DNA of 64,000 nucleotides from Yersinia similis (GTDB lineage Bacteria; Pseudomonadota; Gammaproteobacteria; Enterobacterales; Enterobacteriaceae): NCBI RefSeq assembly GCF_001053095.1, contig NZ_CGBP01000004.1, positions 195,659 to 259,658 of the forward strand, read 5' to 3'. Shown piece by piece: positions 11,856 to 21,650 of this stretch (position 1 is its first letter; each line of letters starts with the position of its first letter). The notes under the pieces were generated by a model. It saw only the letters and a program-made list of their open reading frames with translations, ran no database searches and was not told where the DNA came from. The position numbers and the translations under genes were made by a program.

Positions 11856-12228
11856 CTAAAACGCCTCCACTAAAAAGTCATATTCGGTCAAGTTACTAAT
11901 CTATATATGGGCGGATTGTTTATTTTCAACTGCCCGCATTCTCATAATCAATGTTTTTCACACCCAGCATTTTACTGATGTATGTATCCGCTGATCCACG
12001 ATTAGTCCTTGTGGTTGGAAATAAGATGGGGCCACGAAACTCAGCATCAAGGGGGATGATGAAAAAAAATTACTTTTTATCCCACTCAAGATCATTGTCT
12101 CTAGCGACGCGGATCATTATGATGCGGCGCGCACTGAGGGATTTCGACGACTTTTCGTTCATTCAGTAGCCTTATACTTATTCGGATAAATATCCATTTT
12201 TTAGCGTTCTGTTAATTGCAGAGGACTT
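11856..12228. other. Divergent control region dnaK / satP
   Basis: 373 bases holding the dnaK heat-shock promoter on the left. The right end is the satP leader with AGAGGA about 8 bases before its ATG. E. coli carries yaaI and yaaW/htgA between these genes; neither is present. No other gene seen. Confidence 0.6.
11904..11930 (-). promoter_or_regulatory. Sigma-32 heat-shock promoter of dnaK
   Basis: On the minus strand, GTTGAAAA (11923-11930) is followed by CCCATATA (11904-11911), fitting the sigma-32 pattern CTTGAAA and CCCCATnT with suitable spacing, about 50 bases before the dnaK start. Read directly from sequence; activity is inferred from the E. coli dnaK promoter. Confidence 0.75.
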
Positions 12229-12822
12229 ATGAACACCATCAAGTTGGCGAATCCTGGCCCATTAGGCCTTATGGGCTTTGGGATGACTACCGTCTTGCTA
12301 AACCTGCACAACGCAGGTTTCTTCCCACTGAGCTCTGTTATTTTGAGCATGGGTATTTTTTACGGCGGCCTGGCACAAATTCTCGCGGGTCTATTGGAGT
12401 ATAAAAAAGGCAACACATTTGCCGCTACCGCATTTACCTCTTATGGCGCATTCTGGTTAAGCTTAGTCGGCCTGTTGATGCTGCCTAAAATGGGCTTGGC
12501 AGAAGCTACTGATACCCAGTTCTTGGGCGTGTATTTAGGTCTGTGGGGTATTTTCACACTGTTTATGTTCATCGGCACATTACCCGCTAACCGCGCATTA
12601 CAGTTTGTTTTCGGCAGCCTGACGATATTGTTTGCTCTATTGGCCGTGGGGAACTTCACCGATAATCATGCGCTGTTAATGTTCGCCGGTTTTGAAGGCA
12701 TTATCTGTGGCGCCAGCGCGATTTATTTAGCAATGGCAGAAGTACTGAACGAACAGTATGGCCGTACTATATTACCTATTGGTGAACCGAGCCAAACCTT
12801 ACAAACCCAAGCTGTAATTTAA
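12229..12822 (+). CDS. satP: Succinate-acetate/proton symporter (YaaH/SatP family)
   Basis: Six-segment inner-membrane acetate uptake protein, 197 residues. The family hallmark [13 protein letters not shown] is at residues 9-21, with [30 protein letters not shown] and [17 protein letters not shown]-like blocks matching E. coli SatP. The C-terminus is a few residues longer ([10 protein letters not shown]). Start ATG with an AGAGGA ribosome binding site. Lies beside dnaK as in E. coli. Confidence 0.95.
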   Translation: MNTIKLANPGPLGLMGFGMTTVLLNLHNAGFFPLSSVILSMGIFYGGLAQILAGLLEYKKGNTFAATAFTSYGAFWLSLVGLLMLPKMGLAEATDTQFLGVYLGLWGIFTLFMFIGTLPANRALQFVFGSLTILFALLAVGNFTDNHALLMFAGFEGIICGASAIYLAMAEVLNEQYGRTILPIGEPSQTLQTQAVI

Positions 12823-13113
12823 TTACAACACAATTAGAAAGCTTGTATTACAAAGCACTTTGAATGTTAGGTAAAAATTAATACTCAAGGTGCTTTTACT
12901 TTCCCTATCAGCCATTTAAAATACGCCCCCATTAATTACCTATCAAATCCAAGTACAACCCCACTTAATTAACATCCCAATGGCAAACACACTATAGAAT
13001 AGTCAATCCTAGTAACGAAAAATAGATAAAGTAAAAAAAACGAATCATCATATAATCCTCGGCGACTCGATAGCGAAAAGTAATATTTAAACTAACACAG
13101 ACAAGGAGCGCCG

Positions 13114-15561
13114 ATGAAAACAACCAACAAACTATTAATCAGTATTGTTTCCGCAATATCATTCTCAGCTTACTCAAATGATATAAATGATGCAAAGGTC
13201 TGTTTTTATGAGTTGGAAAATTTTTCTGGTGAATCATTTTGCGCCTATGAGAACGAATCACAATCCCCTATCAATAGTGATTTTGACAACAAAATTAAAT
13301 CAATTTCAATTCCTCCAGGGATGGTAATCACTCTTTATGATGGCATTAATTTTTCTGGAGTCGAAAAAAAATTAAAAAACGACACTAATCTTAATGATAT
13401 AAAAACATTTGGGTTATATAACAAAATAAATTCATATCGTATAGAACCTGCAGTATGTTTTTATACAGAAGATGAATTTCAAGGAGACAGTACTTGTTTA
13501 GCGTCAAGTCAACATATAGATTTATATAGTGATACAGAAGGGTTTGCTAACTCTAATCGTATCGTGTTACCTATTAATAATGACAGCATAAAATCAATAA
13601 AAGTTCCTCCTGGAATGATGACAACAATATATAAGCATGACCATTTCAATGCTCCTTTCTTCGAATTAACAGAAAGTATTAACTTAGAAACATTAAAAAC
13701 TCTGGATATGGATAACCAACTCACAAGCCTTAAGGCATCGGAAATAAAAGGTCTACACTGTAATCAAAAATGTATTATTTTAGAAAAACACGAAATAAAT
13801 TTACCTGAGGCTTTCGGTGAGTACTGGCATGATCCTCGTTTAGTAAACAAACAAGTTATACTGTCTTTTAATAGTCAAGAAAATGGAATTAATGATGACT
13901 ATACAATTAATTTAACAAATGGCCCTAGTATTAGCATATTAAAAAATGAAATTATTTTTTCTGACTATAATATGATTACTAAATTTTCTTTTGATCGCAT
14001 TGATAAATTGGATAAACTTTCATTTATTTTACAAATAGAAAAAGATATCGTGCAAGTTCAATATATCCAAACATTAGATGATCAACTAATCGATCTATCA
14101 CCTATTATCTCATTTAAATGGCAACACACGATTGGTAATACACTCATACTAACCTTCACAAATAAAAATACAAACACCCCATTAATTCTTAACAAATCCA
14201 TTATTACCGCAGATACAGGTGATAGAAACTGGGACAAGAGAGATATCACAAATACAAGTAAAATAATATGTGCATTCACTCCATTCCTAAACCTTTATAA
14301 TTATATTGTACAAGGAACATGCCAACAACTAGATGGAATTATTTTCAACGCAGATCAATACTTCAACAGTAATACGAAAGGAAAAACGTTACATATAGCA
14401 GGAAAAAGCCTCCCATTAAAACCTAGTTTATTAACAGAAGCAAGCACTGATGGGCGACATAAAAATAAAATGATGTTAACTTATATTGACAGTGTAAATA
14501 ACAATCAGTCGCTCAGTTTACCTGCTGTTGCAAAAACTTGTGGGGTATCGATTCACTCTCTACTTAGCACGCGCCAGACTCGCCAAATTAGACCTCCGTG
14601 TATCGATTGGACGCTAGAAATAATGACTGACTTCACATTATTATTCGGTAGCAGTCTACGGACTTGGAATACAGAATATTTCGGTAGAATTATACAGTCT
14701 ATTATTACAACAGGAAGTACCGGTGTTGCAGTAGAAAATACAGAGGCAGAAAAAAGGCTCAGTCATGCGGTAAAAAAATCCATTATGTCACTATCAATAG
14801 ATAGCACTCTTGACCACATTAAGACTGCATTTGACTATGCTCAGCTAACTTACTTTGACTATAACCTTTTTTATATGTCAGAAGATACGCCATCTCAGGT
14901 AGAACAACTACCACTCGGTATCTATGAGCTATTATTATCATCGTTCATCTATAGACCAATACCACCAACTATTATTGAAAATAGCGAACGAGTAGAACAA
15001 AATGAGTTAGCTTTTGAAATAGAAATTTCACCAAGCCCATTCCCTGAAGATGCAAGACTTTCCGATACTGAAATTGAACATGCCCGAGAATTGCGACAAA
15101 AAATCAGTGAAACTATCGCTCAATGGGGGCAGCAGTACCAAGGTGCTCATATAAATGATGATGTTGATACAGAGATCAACTCTGATGAAAATGCCGCCTT
15201 AAGTAAACTTCTCCATGCCGGACATATTGTTACTGGCATTATTCATCGTAGATTAATTCTTAACCGCCCTGGGGAAATTTATGTAGTGGCAAAATTAAGG
15301 GGAGAGATAATCGCAATTGTCTTGGCAGATCGTTTTAATAATAGGGATGAAGTTGAACTGGTAGCCTCAGCAACGTTGCCTGACTATGTCTTATCGCCCG
15401 ATAATGAAGGTACAGTAAGAGGGGCAGGCACTGCCGCAGTTTACGAACTAGCTCGATACTTACAACAACAAGGTGCCAAGACATTATTTTCTGAGACTAT
15501 TTCCCAGCCATCAGCCCGTGTCAAACAAAAAGTCGGATTTACCTTTAAATCAGAATTTTAA
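13114..15561 (+). CDS. Exported protein with two beta/gamma-crystallin modules and a C-terminal GNAT-like domain
   Basis: 815 residues, function unknown; I do not recognise a named gene. Residues 1-22 look like a Sec signal peptide (MKTTNKLL then a hydrophobic core). Residues about 28-110 and 114-205 each hold two crystallin Greek-key motifs (CFYELENFSG, LYDGINFSG; CFYTEDEFQG, IYKHDHFNA) and calcium-site-like loops DNKIKS and NDSIKS. Residues about 215-650 match nothing I know. The last 130 residues look like an acetyltransferase fold: a beta-rich block, then RGAGTAA (about 769) as the acetyl-CoA loop, then SARVKQKVGF as the final GNAT helix. Ribosome binding site AAGGAG before the ATG. The gene is clearly more AT-rich than its neighbours and has rare-type codon use, suggesting acquisition. 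It could be a secreted toxin or effector with a crystallin binding region, but that is inference. Confidence 0.75.
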   Translation: MKTTNKLLISIVSAISFSAYSNDINDAKVCFYELENFSGESFCAYENESQSPINSDFDNKIKSISIPPGMVITLYDGINFSGVEKKLKNDTNLNDIKTFGLYNKINSYRIEPAVCFYTEDEFQGDSTCLASSQHIDLYSDTEGFANSNRIVLPINNDSIKSIKVPPGMMTTIYKHDHFNAPFFELTESINLETLKTLDMDNQLTSLKASEIKGLHCNQKCIILEKHEINLPEAFGEYWHDPRLVNKQVILSFNSQENGINDDYTINLTNGPSISILKNEIIFSDYNMITKFSFDRIDKLDKLSFILQIEKDIVQVQYIQTLDDQLIDLSPIISFKWQHTIGNTLILTFTNKNTNTPLILNKSIITADTGDRNWDKRDITNTSKIICAFTPFLNLYNYIVQGTCQQLDGIIFNADQYFNSNTKGKTLHIAGKSLPLKPSLLTEASTDGRHKNKMMLTYIDSVNNNQSLSLPAVAKTCGVSIHSLLSTRQTRQIRPPCIDWTLEIMTDFTLLFGSSLRTWNTEYFGRIIQSIITTGSTGVAVENTEAEKRLSHAVKKSIMSLSIDSTLDHIKTAFDYAQLTYFDYNLFYMSEDTPSQVEQLPLGIYELLLSSFIYRPIPPTIIENSERVEQNELAFEIEISPSPFPEDARLSDTEIEHARELRQKISETIAQWGQQYQGAHINDDVDTEINSDENAALSKLLHAGHIVTGIIHRRLILNRPGEIYVVAKLRGEIIAIVLADRFNNRDEVELVASATLPDYVLSPDNEGTVRGAGTAAVYELARYLQQQGAKTLFSETISQPSARVKQKVGFTFKSEF

Positions 15562-15578
15562 GGTATAGCAGAAAAGAT

Positions 15579-15616
15579 AAAAGCCCATAACTTATTGATA
15601 AAATTATGGGCTTTTT
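15579..15616. terminator. Bidirectional terminator between convergent genes
   Basis: 12-bp stem AAAAGCCCATAA / TTATGGGCTTTT (15579-15590 with 15604-15615) with a 13-base loop and T runs on both strands. It sits between the crystallin-GNAT gene and the convergent MFS gene and can serve both. Confidence 0.85.
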
Positions 15617-15638
15617 AAGGAGAATTGACTTAATTAAC

Positions 15639-17018
15639 TCAGTTCATCACCCTCTTAGGCATCTGAACTTTCACTTCACTATTAATGTCGTTACGCAGAT
15701 AAATTCCCAATAACAACCCCACCAGCGATAGCACCAGCATGTAATACGCCGGAGCCATTGCAGATGACTTCATCCATAAGGTCACCAGAATAGGCGTTAA
15801 ACCACCAAAAATGGCATAGGCCACATTGTACGAGAAAGAGATGCCCGTGAAGCGGACTTCTGCCGGGAAGGCACGCACCATGACATAAGGCACTGCACCA
15901 ACAATACCGACACAGAAGCCAGCCAACATATAGTGGGGAAATAACTGAGCTGGATTGGTCAGATTGGTATGATAGAACGCCCATGTCGATATCGCTAACA
16001 TCAGGCTGCCAACGATAAAAGTTTTACTGGCCCCAAAGCGGTCAATTGCCAATCCGGCAACCACACAACCGATAACCAATGCGATAATCGCCAAGCTGTT
16101 TGCCTGCAATGCCAACTCTGGCAGTACATTAAATTGCTTCTGTAGATAGGTTGGTGTCATCAAAATAACGACGACGATGCCAGCGGAAAGTAACCAAGTC
16201 AGCAGCATCGAAACAATCACCTCTTTCTTATGGTTTACCACCACCGATTTCAGCGGCAATTCTTCAGCCAATGTTTTACGCGCCTGCATTTCTTTAAAGA
16301 TCGGGGTTTCCTGCAACCAACGGCGTAAGTACATGGCAAACAAACCGAAAATACCGCCCAAGAAGAACGGTATACGCCAACCCCCCTCCAAAATAGCCTG
16401 ATGGCCCAGCGTAGTGTTCATCACTGTGGCAACCAGCGATCCTAACAAAATCCCAGCAGTCAGACCGGCGGTTAAGGTACCGCAGGCAATGCCAATACGT
16501 TTACGTGGCACATGTTCTGCCACAAAGACCCATGCACCGGGAACTTCGCCACCAATAGCAGCACCTTGTAATACCCGCATTAACAGTAGCAGTAAAGGTG
16601 CTGTGATACCGATAGTGGCATATGTCGGCAACATGCCAATAGCCAGTGTTGGCAACGCCATTAATAAGATGCTAAGGGTAAACATCTTTTTACGCCCAAC
16701 CAAATCACCAAAGTGCGCCATGATGATGCCACCCAATGGGCGAGCCAAGTAACCAGCAGCAAAAATACCGAACGTCTGCACCTGACGGAGCCATTCAGGC
16801 ATGTCAACCGGGAAGAAAAGATCACCAATAACCGCAGCAAAGAAGACAAAAATAATAAAATCATAGAACTCTAACGCTCCACCTAATGCGGCTAAGGTGA
16901 GTGTTTTGTAATCTTGCTTATTCAATCGACGATTATGATTATGTTGTTGATCAACATGATGTTGAGATGAGTCGATTTGGGATGAGCCGACTTGAGATGA
17001 ATTGTGATCTTGAGACAT
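15639..17018 (-). CDS. MFS metabolite:proton symporter (ProP/ShiA/CitA-like)
   Basis: Inner-membrane secondary transporter of the metabolite:H+ symporter branch, about 12 membrane segments, 459 residues from the ATG at 17016-17018. Family marks: the EFYDFIIFVFFA first helix, the loop-2 motif GDLVGRKKMF, GGEVPGAW in helix 5 and the LQETPIF loop. Substrate cannot be told from sequence; shikimate, citrate, proline/betaine or a dicarboxylate are all possible. The cytosolic N-terminus is odd: S/Q/H-rich with three tandem 5-residue units (SSQVG, SSQID, SSQHH). A longer frame to 17114 lacks a better start. Weak ribosome binding site. Confidence 0.8.
   Translation of the reverse strand: MSQDHNSSQVGSSQIDSSQHHVDQQHNHNRRLNKQDYKTLTLAALGGALEFYDFIIFVFFAAVIGDLFFPVDMPEWLRQVQTFGIFAAGYLARPLGGIIMAHFGDLVGRKKMFTLSILLMALPTLAIGMLPTYATIGITAPLLLLLMRVLQGAAIGGEVPGAWVFVAEHVPRKRIGIACGTLTAGLTAGILLGSLVATVMNTTLGHQAILEGGWRIPFFLGGIFGLFAMYLRRWLQETPIFKEMQARKTLAEELPLKSVVVNHKKEVIVSMLLTWLLSAGIVVVILMTPTYLQKQFNVLPELALQANSLAIIALVIGCVVAGLAIDRFGASKTFIVGSLMLAISTWAFYHTNLTNPAQLFPHYMLAGFCVGIVGAVPYVMVRAFPAEVRFTGISFSYNVAYAIFGGLTPILVTLWMKSSAMAPAYYMLVLSLVGLLLGIYLRNDINSEVKVQMPKRVMN
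16956..17000. repeat. Three tandem 15-bp coding repeats in the MFS gene
   Basis: Units 16956-16970, 16971-16985 and 16986-17000 each read TCATCtCAA plus six variable bases on the minus strand, encoding SSQ-xx. The repeat unit is a multiple of three, so copy number could change without breaking the frame. Confidence 0.8.
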
Positions 17019-17145
17019 ATGACACCGTTGTAAGCCAGAGTTGGGGAAGAAAAAGTTTTCTACTCTTTGTAAAGTTAACATTACTATACCGTACAAAATT
17101 CCCCACACGCACACAATGGCATCTTATATCATAGAAATTTTCTAT

Positions 17146-17733
17146 TTAGTTTTTTATATCGATAATGGCACTTTTTGGGCGAAAAGCCACTACCACATCA
17201 GTATTAGTTTCTATATAAGGCCCATCTAAGAGTTGAATGCAGTAAGGCACACTGGCGAAGATACCAGCCACCACCACGTTAGACTGAGCGTCTTTAACAC
17301 CTTCTAAGGTTTCTTTAATTGATTTAGGCTGCCCCGGCAAATTGATGATAAGTGCTTGTTTACGAATAACACCTACCTGACGGGATAAAATCGCGGTTGG
17401 CACATAATGCAGGCTAATTTGACGCATTTGCTCGCCAAAACCTGGCATCTGCCGATCTGCAATAGCCAATGTCGCATCGGGAGTGACATCACGCCTTGCC
17501 GGGCCAGTTCCACCTGTCGTCAATACCAAATGGCAGCCCATCTCATCGACTAATTCACAGAGTGTTTGTTCAATTAGGCTTTGTTCATCGGGAATAAGAC
17601 GAGTTTCTACTTCAAAAGGTGTGGTTAACGCACTCGTCAGCCACTCTTCCAATGCGGGAATACCTTTATCCTGATAAATCCCACTGGATGCCCGATCTGA
17701 AACTGAGACTAAACCTATACGCAATATATTCAT
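17146..17733 (-). CDS. mogA: Molybdopterin adenylyltransferase
   Basis: Adenylates molybdopterin before molybdate insertion by MoeA, in molybdenum cofactor synthesis. 195 residues, full length. MoCF_biosynth domain with the TTGGTGPARRDVTPDAT block (residues about 74-90) and LPGQPKSIKETLEG near the C-terminus. Start ATG at 17731-17733 is preceded by TGAGGT. Placed next to talB as in E. coli. Confidence 0.95.
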   Translation of the reverse strand: MNILRIGLVSVSDRASSGIYQDKGIPALEEWLTSALTTPFEVETRLIPDEQSLIEQTLCELVDEMGCHLVLTTGGTGPARRDVTPDATLAIADRQMPGFGEQMRQISLHYVPTAILSRQVGVIRKQALIINLPGQPKSIKETLEGVKDAQSNVVVAGIFASVPYCIQLLDGPYIETNTDVVVAFRPKSAIIDIKN

Positions 17734-17932
17734 GTAATTACCTCAACGAAATGCCTTTTTATCTGGAGTGGATGATACTACGTGACCGGATTAGCTCAAC
17801 CGCTGGCGTTCACAAAATTCACTATTCAGCGATGACATTACATGGATAAAAAAACCGTATTAATGCAAGCATAGCTGTATTTAGCCTATTTTTGCTGGCT
17901 TCATAAGCCACCTGAACCGGTAAATCGGCAAT

Positions 17933-17955
17933 AAAAAAGGTGGCTTGCGCCACCT
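17933..17955 (-). terminator. Rho-independent terminator of talB
   Basis: 7-bp stem AGGTGGC/GCCACCT (17938-17944 with 17949-17955), TTGC loop; the A tract at 17933-17938 gives the T run on the minus strand. About 45 bases after the talB stop. Confidence 0.85.
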
Positions 17956-17996
17956 CATTCAGATACTGATCTGCAAGTAACCCACAGCGGTGTCAA

Positions 17997-18950
17997 TTAC
18001 AACAAGTCGGAGATCATTTTCTCAAGTTTGCCTTGGTCGATAGCAAACTTCCGGATGCCGTCTGCCAGTTTATCAACCGCCATTGGATCCTGATTATGCT
18101 GCCAGTAGAATTCCGCTTCAGTCAATGGAGCAGGCTTCGCCTGAACTTCACCGGTGTAAGCCAGTTTACGTTCTACCGGGCCTTCGCTCTCTGCTAACTC
18201 TTTCAGTAGTGAAGGCGCGATAGTCAAACGGTCACAACCGGCTAATTCAATGATTTCACCCAAGTTACGGAAGCTTGCGCCCATCACCACAGTCTTATAA
18301 CCGTGTTTTTTGTAGTATTGGTAAATCTCGGTGACGGAAACAACACCTGGATCTTCGCTTGGTGCGAACTCTTTTTGATCGCCATTGGCTTTGTACCAAT
18401 CAAGAATACGACCAACAAAAGGAGAAATAAGGAACACACCCGCTTCAGCACAAGCACGTGCCTGCGCAAAGGAGAACAACAGTGTCAGGTTACAGTTGAT
18501 ACCTTCTTTTTCCAGTTGCTCCGCAGCGCGGATGCCCTGCCAGGTTGAGGCCAATTTGATCAGAATGCGATCATTGCTGATACCGGCTTCGTTATACAGC
18601 TTGATCAGACGTTTGGCTTTTGCCACACTGGCGACGGTGTCATAAGACAAGCGAGCATCAACTTCGGTAGAAATACGGCCTGGGATCAGTTTCAGAATTT
18701 CCAAACCAATATTTACCGCCAGTTTATCCGTCGCATCAACGATCTGCTGAGCATGCTCGCTGCTTTGTTCACGCGCCCAGGTAATAGCTTCATCGATCAA
18801 TTTACGGTATTCAGGGATCTGGGCAGCATTCAGAATAATCGATGGGTTAGTCGTTGCATCTTGCGGCTGATACAGTTTCATCGCCGCAATATCCCCAGTA
18901 TCGGCGACTACAGTGGTGATTTGACGTAGGGAAGTAAGTTTATCGGTCAT
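17997..18950 (-). CDS. talB: Transaldolase B
   Basis: Pentose phosphate pathway enzyme moving dihydroxyacetone units between sedoheptulose-7-phosphate and glyceraldehyde-3-phosphate. 317 residues from the ATG at 18948-18950 ([10 protein letters not shown]), exactly the E. coli TalB length. The Schiff-base lysine is in RILIKLAST and the TTNPSIIL and [15 protein letters not shown] motifs are intact. A longer upstream frame to 18989 is not conserved. Ends in its own terminator. Confidence 0.98.
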   Translation of the reverse strand: MTDKLTSLRQITTVVADTGDIAAMKLYQPQDATTNPSIILNAAQIPEYRKLIDEAITWAREQSSEHAQQIVDATDKLAVNIGLEILKLIPGRISTEVDARLSYDTVASVAKAKRLIKLYNEAGISNDRILIKLASTWQGIRAAEQLEKEGINCNLTLLFSFAQARACAEAGVFLISPFVGRILDWYKANGDQKEFAPSEDPGVVSVTEIYQYYKKHGYKTVVMGASFRNLGEIIELAGCDRLTIAPSLLKELAESEGPVERKLAYTGEVQAKPAPLTEAEFYWQHNQDPMAVDKLADGIRKFAIDQGKLEKMISDLL

Positions 18951-19340
18951 GTTGTCGTTTCTCATCGTTTGTGCATGAACTTTTGGCATGTCATTACATT
19001 CTGGCCTTTCGAAATGTTAGCCATTTCGCAATATTGGCGATTTCGAAGCCTTGCCTTGTCTTGATAATAACATGCGGAAGCCTTGGTGCAAGGCCGTTAA
19101 ATTGATTAAAAAAAAACCAATTTTGTCGTTTTCCGCTCGCAACCGTTTTCGCTGACTAAAATAGCTGAAAACGAGTAGGTTAATAGCAAACTCGTCCACT
19201 ATTGCTGTGCTGAGACGATTTAGCCAAGCTATATTTACGATAAACTATATCATCTCTTACCCACCCGCTTGCCTATCTTAGCAATCGTCTAATCTTTTTT
19301 TGGCTAGCCGGTACTTTTTGCTACAGTGTATTATTTGGAT
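18951..19340. other. Intergenic region between talB and the ERIC element
   Basis: About 390 AT-rich bases holding the talB promoter region on the minus strand. E. coli has yaaJ (alanine symporter) between talB and yaaA; it is absent. No gene or clear hairpin seen. Confidence 0.5.
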
Positions 19341-19466
19341 ATACCCTAAATAATTCGAATTGCAGGCAGATAGCAACAGAGCGAACCCTAGCGCGCTGAC
19401 TTAAGTCAAGTGACTGGGATAAACGAAGATCGCCAAACGCATATGCAGCTTGAAGTATGACGGTAT
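19341..19466. repeat. ERIC element, full length
   Basis: 126 bases starting ATACCCTAAATAATTCG and ending GCTTGAAGTATGACGGTAT, with the central ERIC core (AAGTGACTGGG near 19408-19418). These match the termini and core of enterobacterial repetitive intergenic consensus elements, here about 127 bp as expected. It ends only 4 bases before the yaaA ribosome binding site, so it is part of the yaaA leader. Confidence 0.85.
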
Positions 19467-19481
19467 AAATAGGATGTCGTG

Positions 19482-20258
19482 ATGCTTATTATTATCTCCC
19501 CGGCCAAAACGCTTGATTATCAAAGCCCCTTAGCGACAACGAAATTTAGCCAACCTGAAATGTTGGACAAATCACAAGCATTGATTGAGATATGCCGCGA
19601 GCTAACCCCAGCTCAAATCAGTAGCCTTATGGGGATTAGCGATAAACTGGCAGGTTTAAATGCCGCTCGATTCAGTGAATGGCAGCCTGATTTCACACCC
19701 GCAAATGCGCGTCAGGCTATTCTGGCTTTTAAAGGCGACGTCTATACCGGGATGCAGGCCGAAAGTTTTAGTGAAGCTGATTTTGACTTTGCACAACAGC
19801 ATTTGCGTATGTTGTCAGGTTTATACGGTCTGCTGCGCCCGCTAGATTTAATGCAACCTTATCGTTTAGAGATGGGGACTAAGCTGGCTAACCCACGCGG
19901 CAAAGATCTTTATGCCTTTTGGGGCGATCAGATAACCGAGAAACTTAATCAGGCGCTGGAACTGCAAGGCGATAATATTCTGATTAATTTGGCGTCCGAT
20001 GAGTATTTTAAGGCTGTTAAACCCGCTAAATTAAGCGGTTCACTGATTAAACCGGTATTTTTGGATGAGAAAAACGGTAAGTACAAAATAATCAGTTTCT
20101 ACGCGAAGAAAGCCCGTGGCCTGATGAGCCGCTTTATTATTCAGAATAAGTTAACCAAACCAGAGCAATTGGTTGATTTTAATCTGGAAGGCTATGAATT
20201 TGATGCGGGATTATCGGCGAAAAACGAACTCGTGTTTAAACGGGCTGAACAGCACTAA
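19482..20258 (+). CDS. yaaA: Peroxide-stress protein YaaA (UPF0246/DUF328)
   Basis: In E. coli YaaA is induced by OxyR and lowers free iron during peroxide stress. 258 residues from the ATG at 19482, preceded by AGGA at 19471-19474; a GTG directly before is possible but less likely. Conserved blocks [31 protein letters not shown] and [15 protein letters not shown] are present. Its leader carries an ERIC element. Neighbour of the thr operon as in E. coli. Confidence 0.95.
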   Translation: MLIIISPAKTLDYQSPLATTKFSQPEMLDKSQALIEICRELTPAQISSLMGISDKLAGLNAARFSEWQPDFTPANARQAILAFKGDVYTGMQAESFSEADFDFAQQHLRMLSGLYGLLRPLDLMQPYRLEMGTKLANPRGKDLYAFWGDQITEKLNQALELQGDNILINLASDEYFKAVKPAKLSGSLIKPVFLDEKNGKYKIISFYAKKARGLMSRFIIQNKLTKPEQLVDFNLEGYEFDAGLSAKNELVFKRAEQH

Positions 20259-20357
20259 AATGTGCGGTGACCCCTTTACTTTCTGAGCTATAGGAGCCAA
20301 TCAATGGCTCCTTTATCTTTTAACGCTAATGGCAGAATCTTTAACGCTAATAACCGA

Positions 20358-21647
20358 TCACTTCGGCAATGCCATCAAAAATGCCCGCATTTGTGCAAAG
20401 TCTGCGGGCAAATCATGGGATAGCAACGGTAATTGCGCTCTCACGGCCAGTGGTTTTGGTAAAGGTAATTCCTGACCCAGAATTGCCTCTACGCTCTCTT
20501 TGAATTTCGCGGGATGTGCGGTTCCGATAAACAAGCCAAATTCACCATCTTGCAACTGATCACGCAATACACGGTAAGCAATCGCCGCGTGAGGCTCAGA
20601 GATATACCCCAAACCAGCTAATTCACGCATCGTATCTTTTGTGGTTTTATCGCTAACCGCGCCATGCCCTAAATCCTTCAACTGCCAGATTTTGCGACGA
20701 TATAGCTCTTCCACACGTGGCCAGTTATTTGGCTGACTGACATCCATGGCATTCGATAACGTGGCAACAGTTGGCTTTGGCTGCCACTGGCCGTTAACCA
20801 AAAAGCGTGGCACGGTGTCGTTAGCATTAGTGGCTGCAATAAAGCGCTTCACCGGTAGCCCTAAAGATTTTGCCAACAAACCGGCAGTCAAATCACCAAA
20901 GTTACCGCTTGGTACAGAGATAACCAGTTGGTTGCGCGCCTCTTGTGGCAACTGGGCTATAGCTTCAAAGTAGTAACAAATTTGTGCCAGTAACCGGCTG
21001 ATATTAATTGAGTTAGCGGAATTCAAACTCAGCGCGGTTTTCAGTTCTTCATCATCAAAAGCTTGCTTAACCAGTGCCTGACAAGCATCAAAATCGCCAT
21101 CAATCGCCACCGTGTGAATATTACCGCCCAGAGTACAAAACAGCTTTTCTTGCAGCGGACTAATCTTGCCACGTGGATAAAGGATAACCACTCGGACATT
21201 TTTCAGCCCGTAGAATGCATGGGCCACCGCCGCACCGGTATCACCCGATGTTGCCGTTAAAATAGTGACGGGTTGATCGCCAGCAACTTCGGCCAGCATC
21301 TGTGCCATAAAACGTGCGCCAAAGTCTTTAAACGCCAAGGTCGGGCCGTGGAACAGCTCCAGAACGGCGATATCATTTTCAACCTGTGCAACAGGGGCTG
21401 GGAATTCAAAAGCCGCCTGTACACGTTTGGTTAAGACATCTGGTGCGATTTCGCTACCAATAAAAGCCGACAAAATGCGGCTACTGCGGGTCACAAAATC
21501 CAGATCCAGCAGTTTATCGATCTCAGTCAGTTCGAACTCGGGCAACTCCAACGGGAAAAATAGCCCCTGCTGTTTGCCCAAGCCTTGTTTGATCGCCTGT
21601 GCGAAGCTGACCTGCTCGTTATGATCTTTAAGGTTATACAGTTTCAT
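20358..21647 (-). CDS. thrC: Threonine synthase
   Basis: PLP enzyme converting O-phosphohomoserine to threonine, last step of threonine synthesis. 429 residues. PLP lysine in the LAFKDFGARFM block (about residue 108), phosphate-binding loop in SGDTGAAVAHAFYG, and the SVPSGNFGDLTAG motif. Third structural gene of thrLABC, 3 bases after thrB. Confidence 0.98.
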   Translation of the reverse strand: MKLYNLKDHNEQVSFAQAIKQGLGKQQGLFFPLELPEFELTEIDKLLDLDFVTRSSRILSAFIGSEIAPDVLTKRVQAAFEFPAPVAQVENDIAVLELFHGPTLAFKDFGARFMAQMLAEVAGDQPVTILTATSGDTGAAVAHAFYGLKNVRVVILYPRGKISPLQEKLFCTLGGNIHTVAIDGDFDACQALVKQAFDDEELKTALSLNSANSINISRLLAQICYYFEAIAQLPQEARNQLVISVPSGNFGDLTAGLLAKSLGLPVKRFIAATNANDTVPRFLVNGQWQPKPTVATLSNAMDVSQPNNWPRVEELYRRKIWQLKDLGHGAVSDKTTKDTMRELAGLGYISEPHAAIAYRVLRDQLQDGEFGLFIGTAHPAKFKESVEAILGQELPLPKPLAVRAQLPLLSHDLPADFAQMRAFLMALPK

Positions 21648-21650
21648 GCG

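Noticed and set aside
11406-11873. 155-codon plus-strand frame antisense to dnaK
   Set aside because: Shadow of dnaK; the peptide has no domain pattern and crosses the dnaK start and promoter.
12823-13113. Gap before the crystallin-GNAT gene checked for a small gene or insertion-element end
   Set aside because: Only AT-rich sequence; no inverted repeat, no start with ribosome binding site other than that of the downstream gene.
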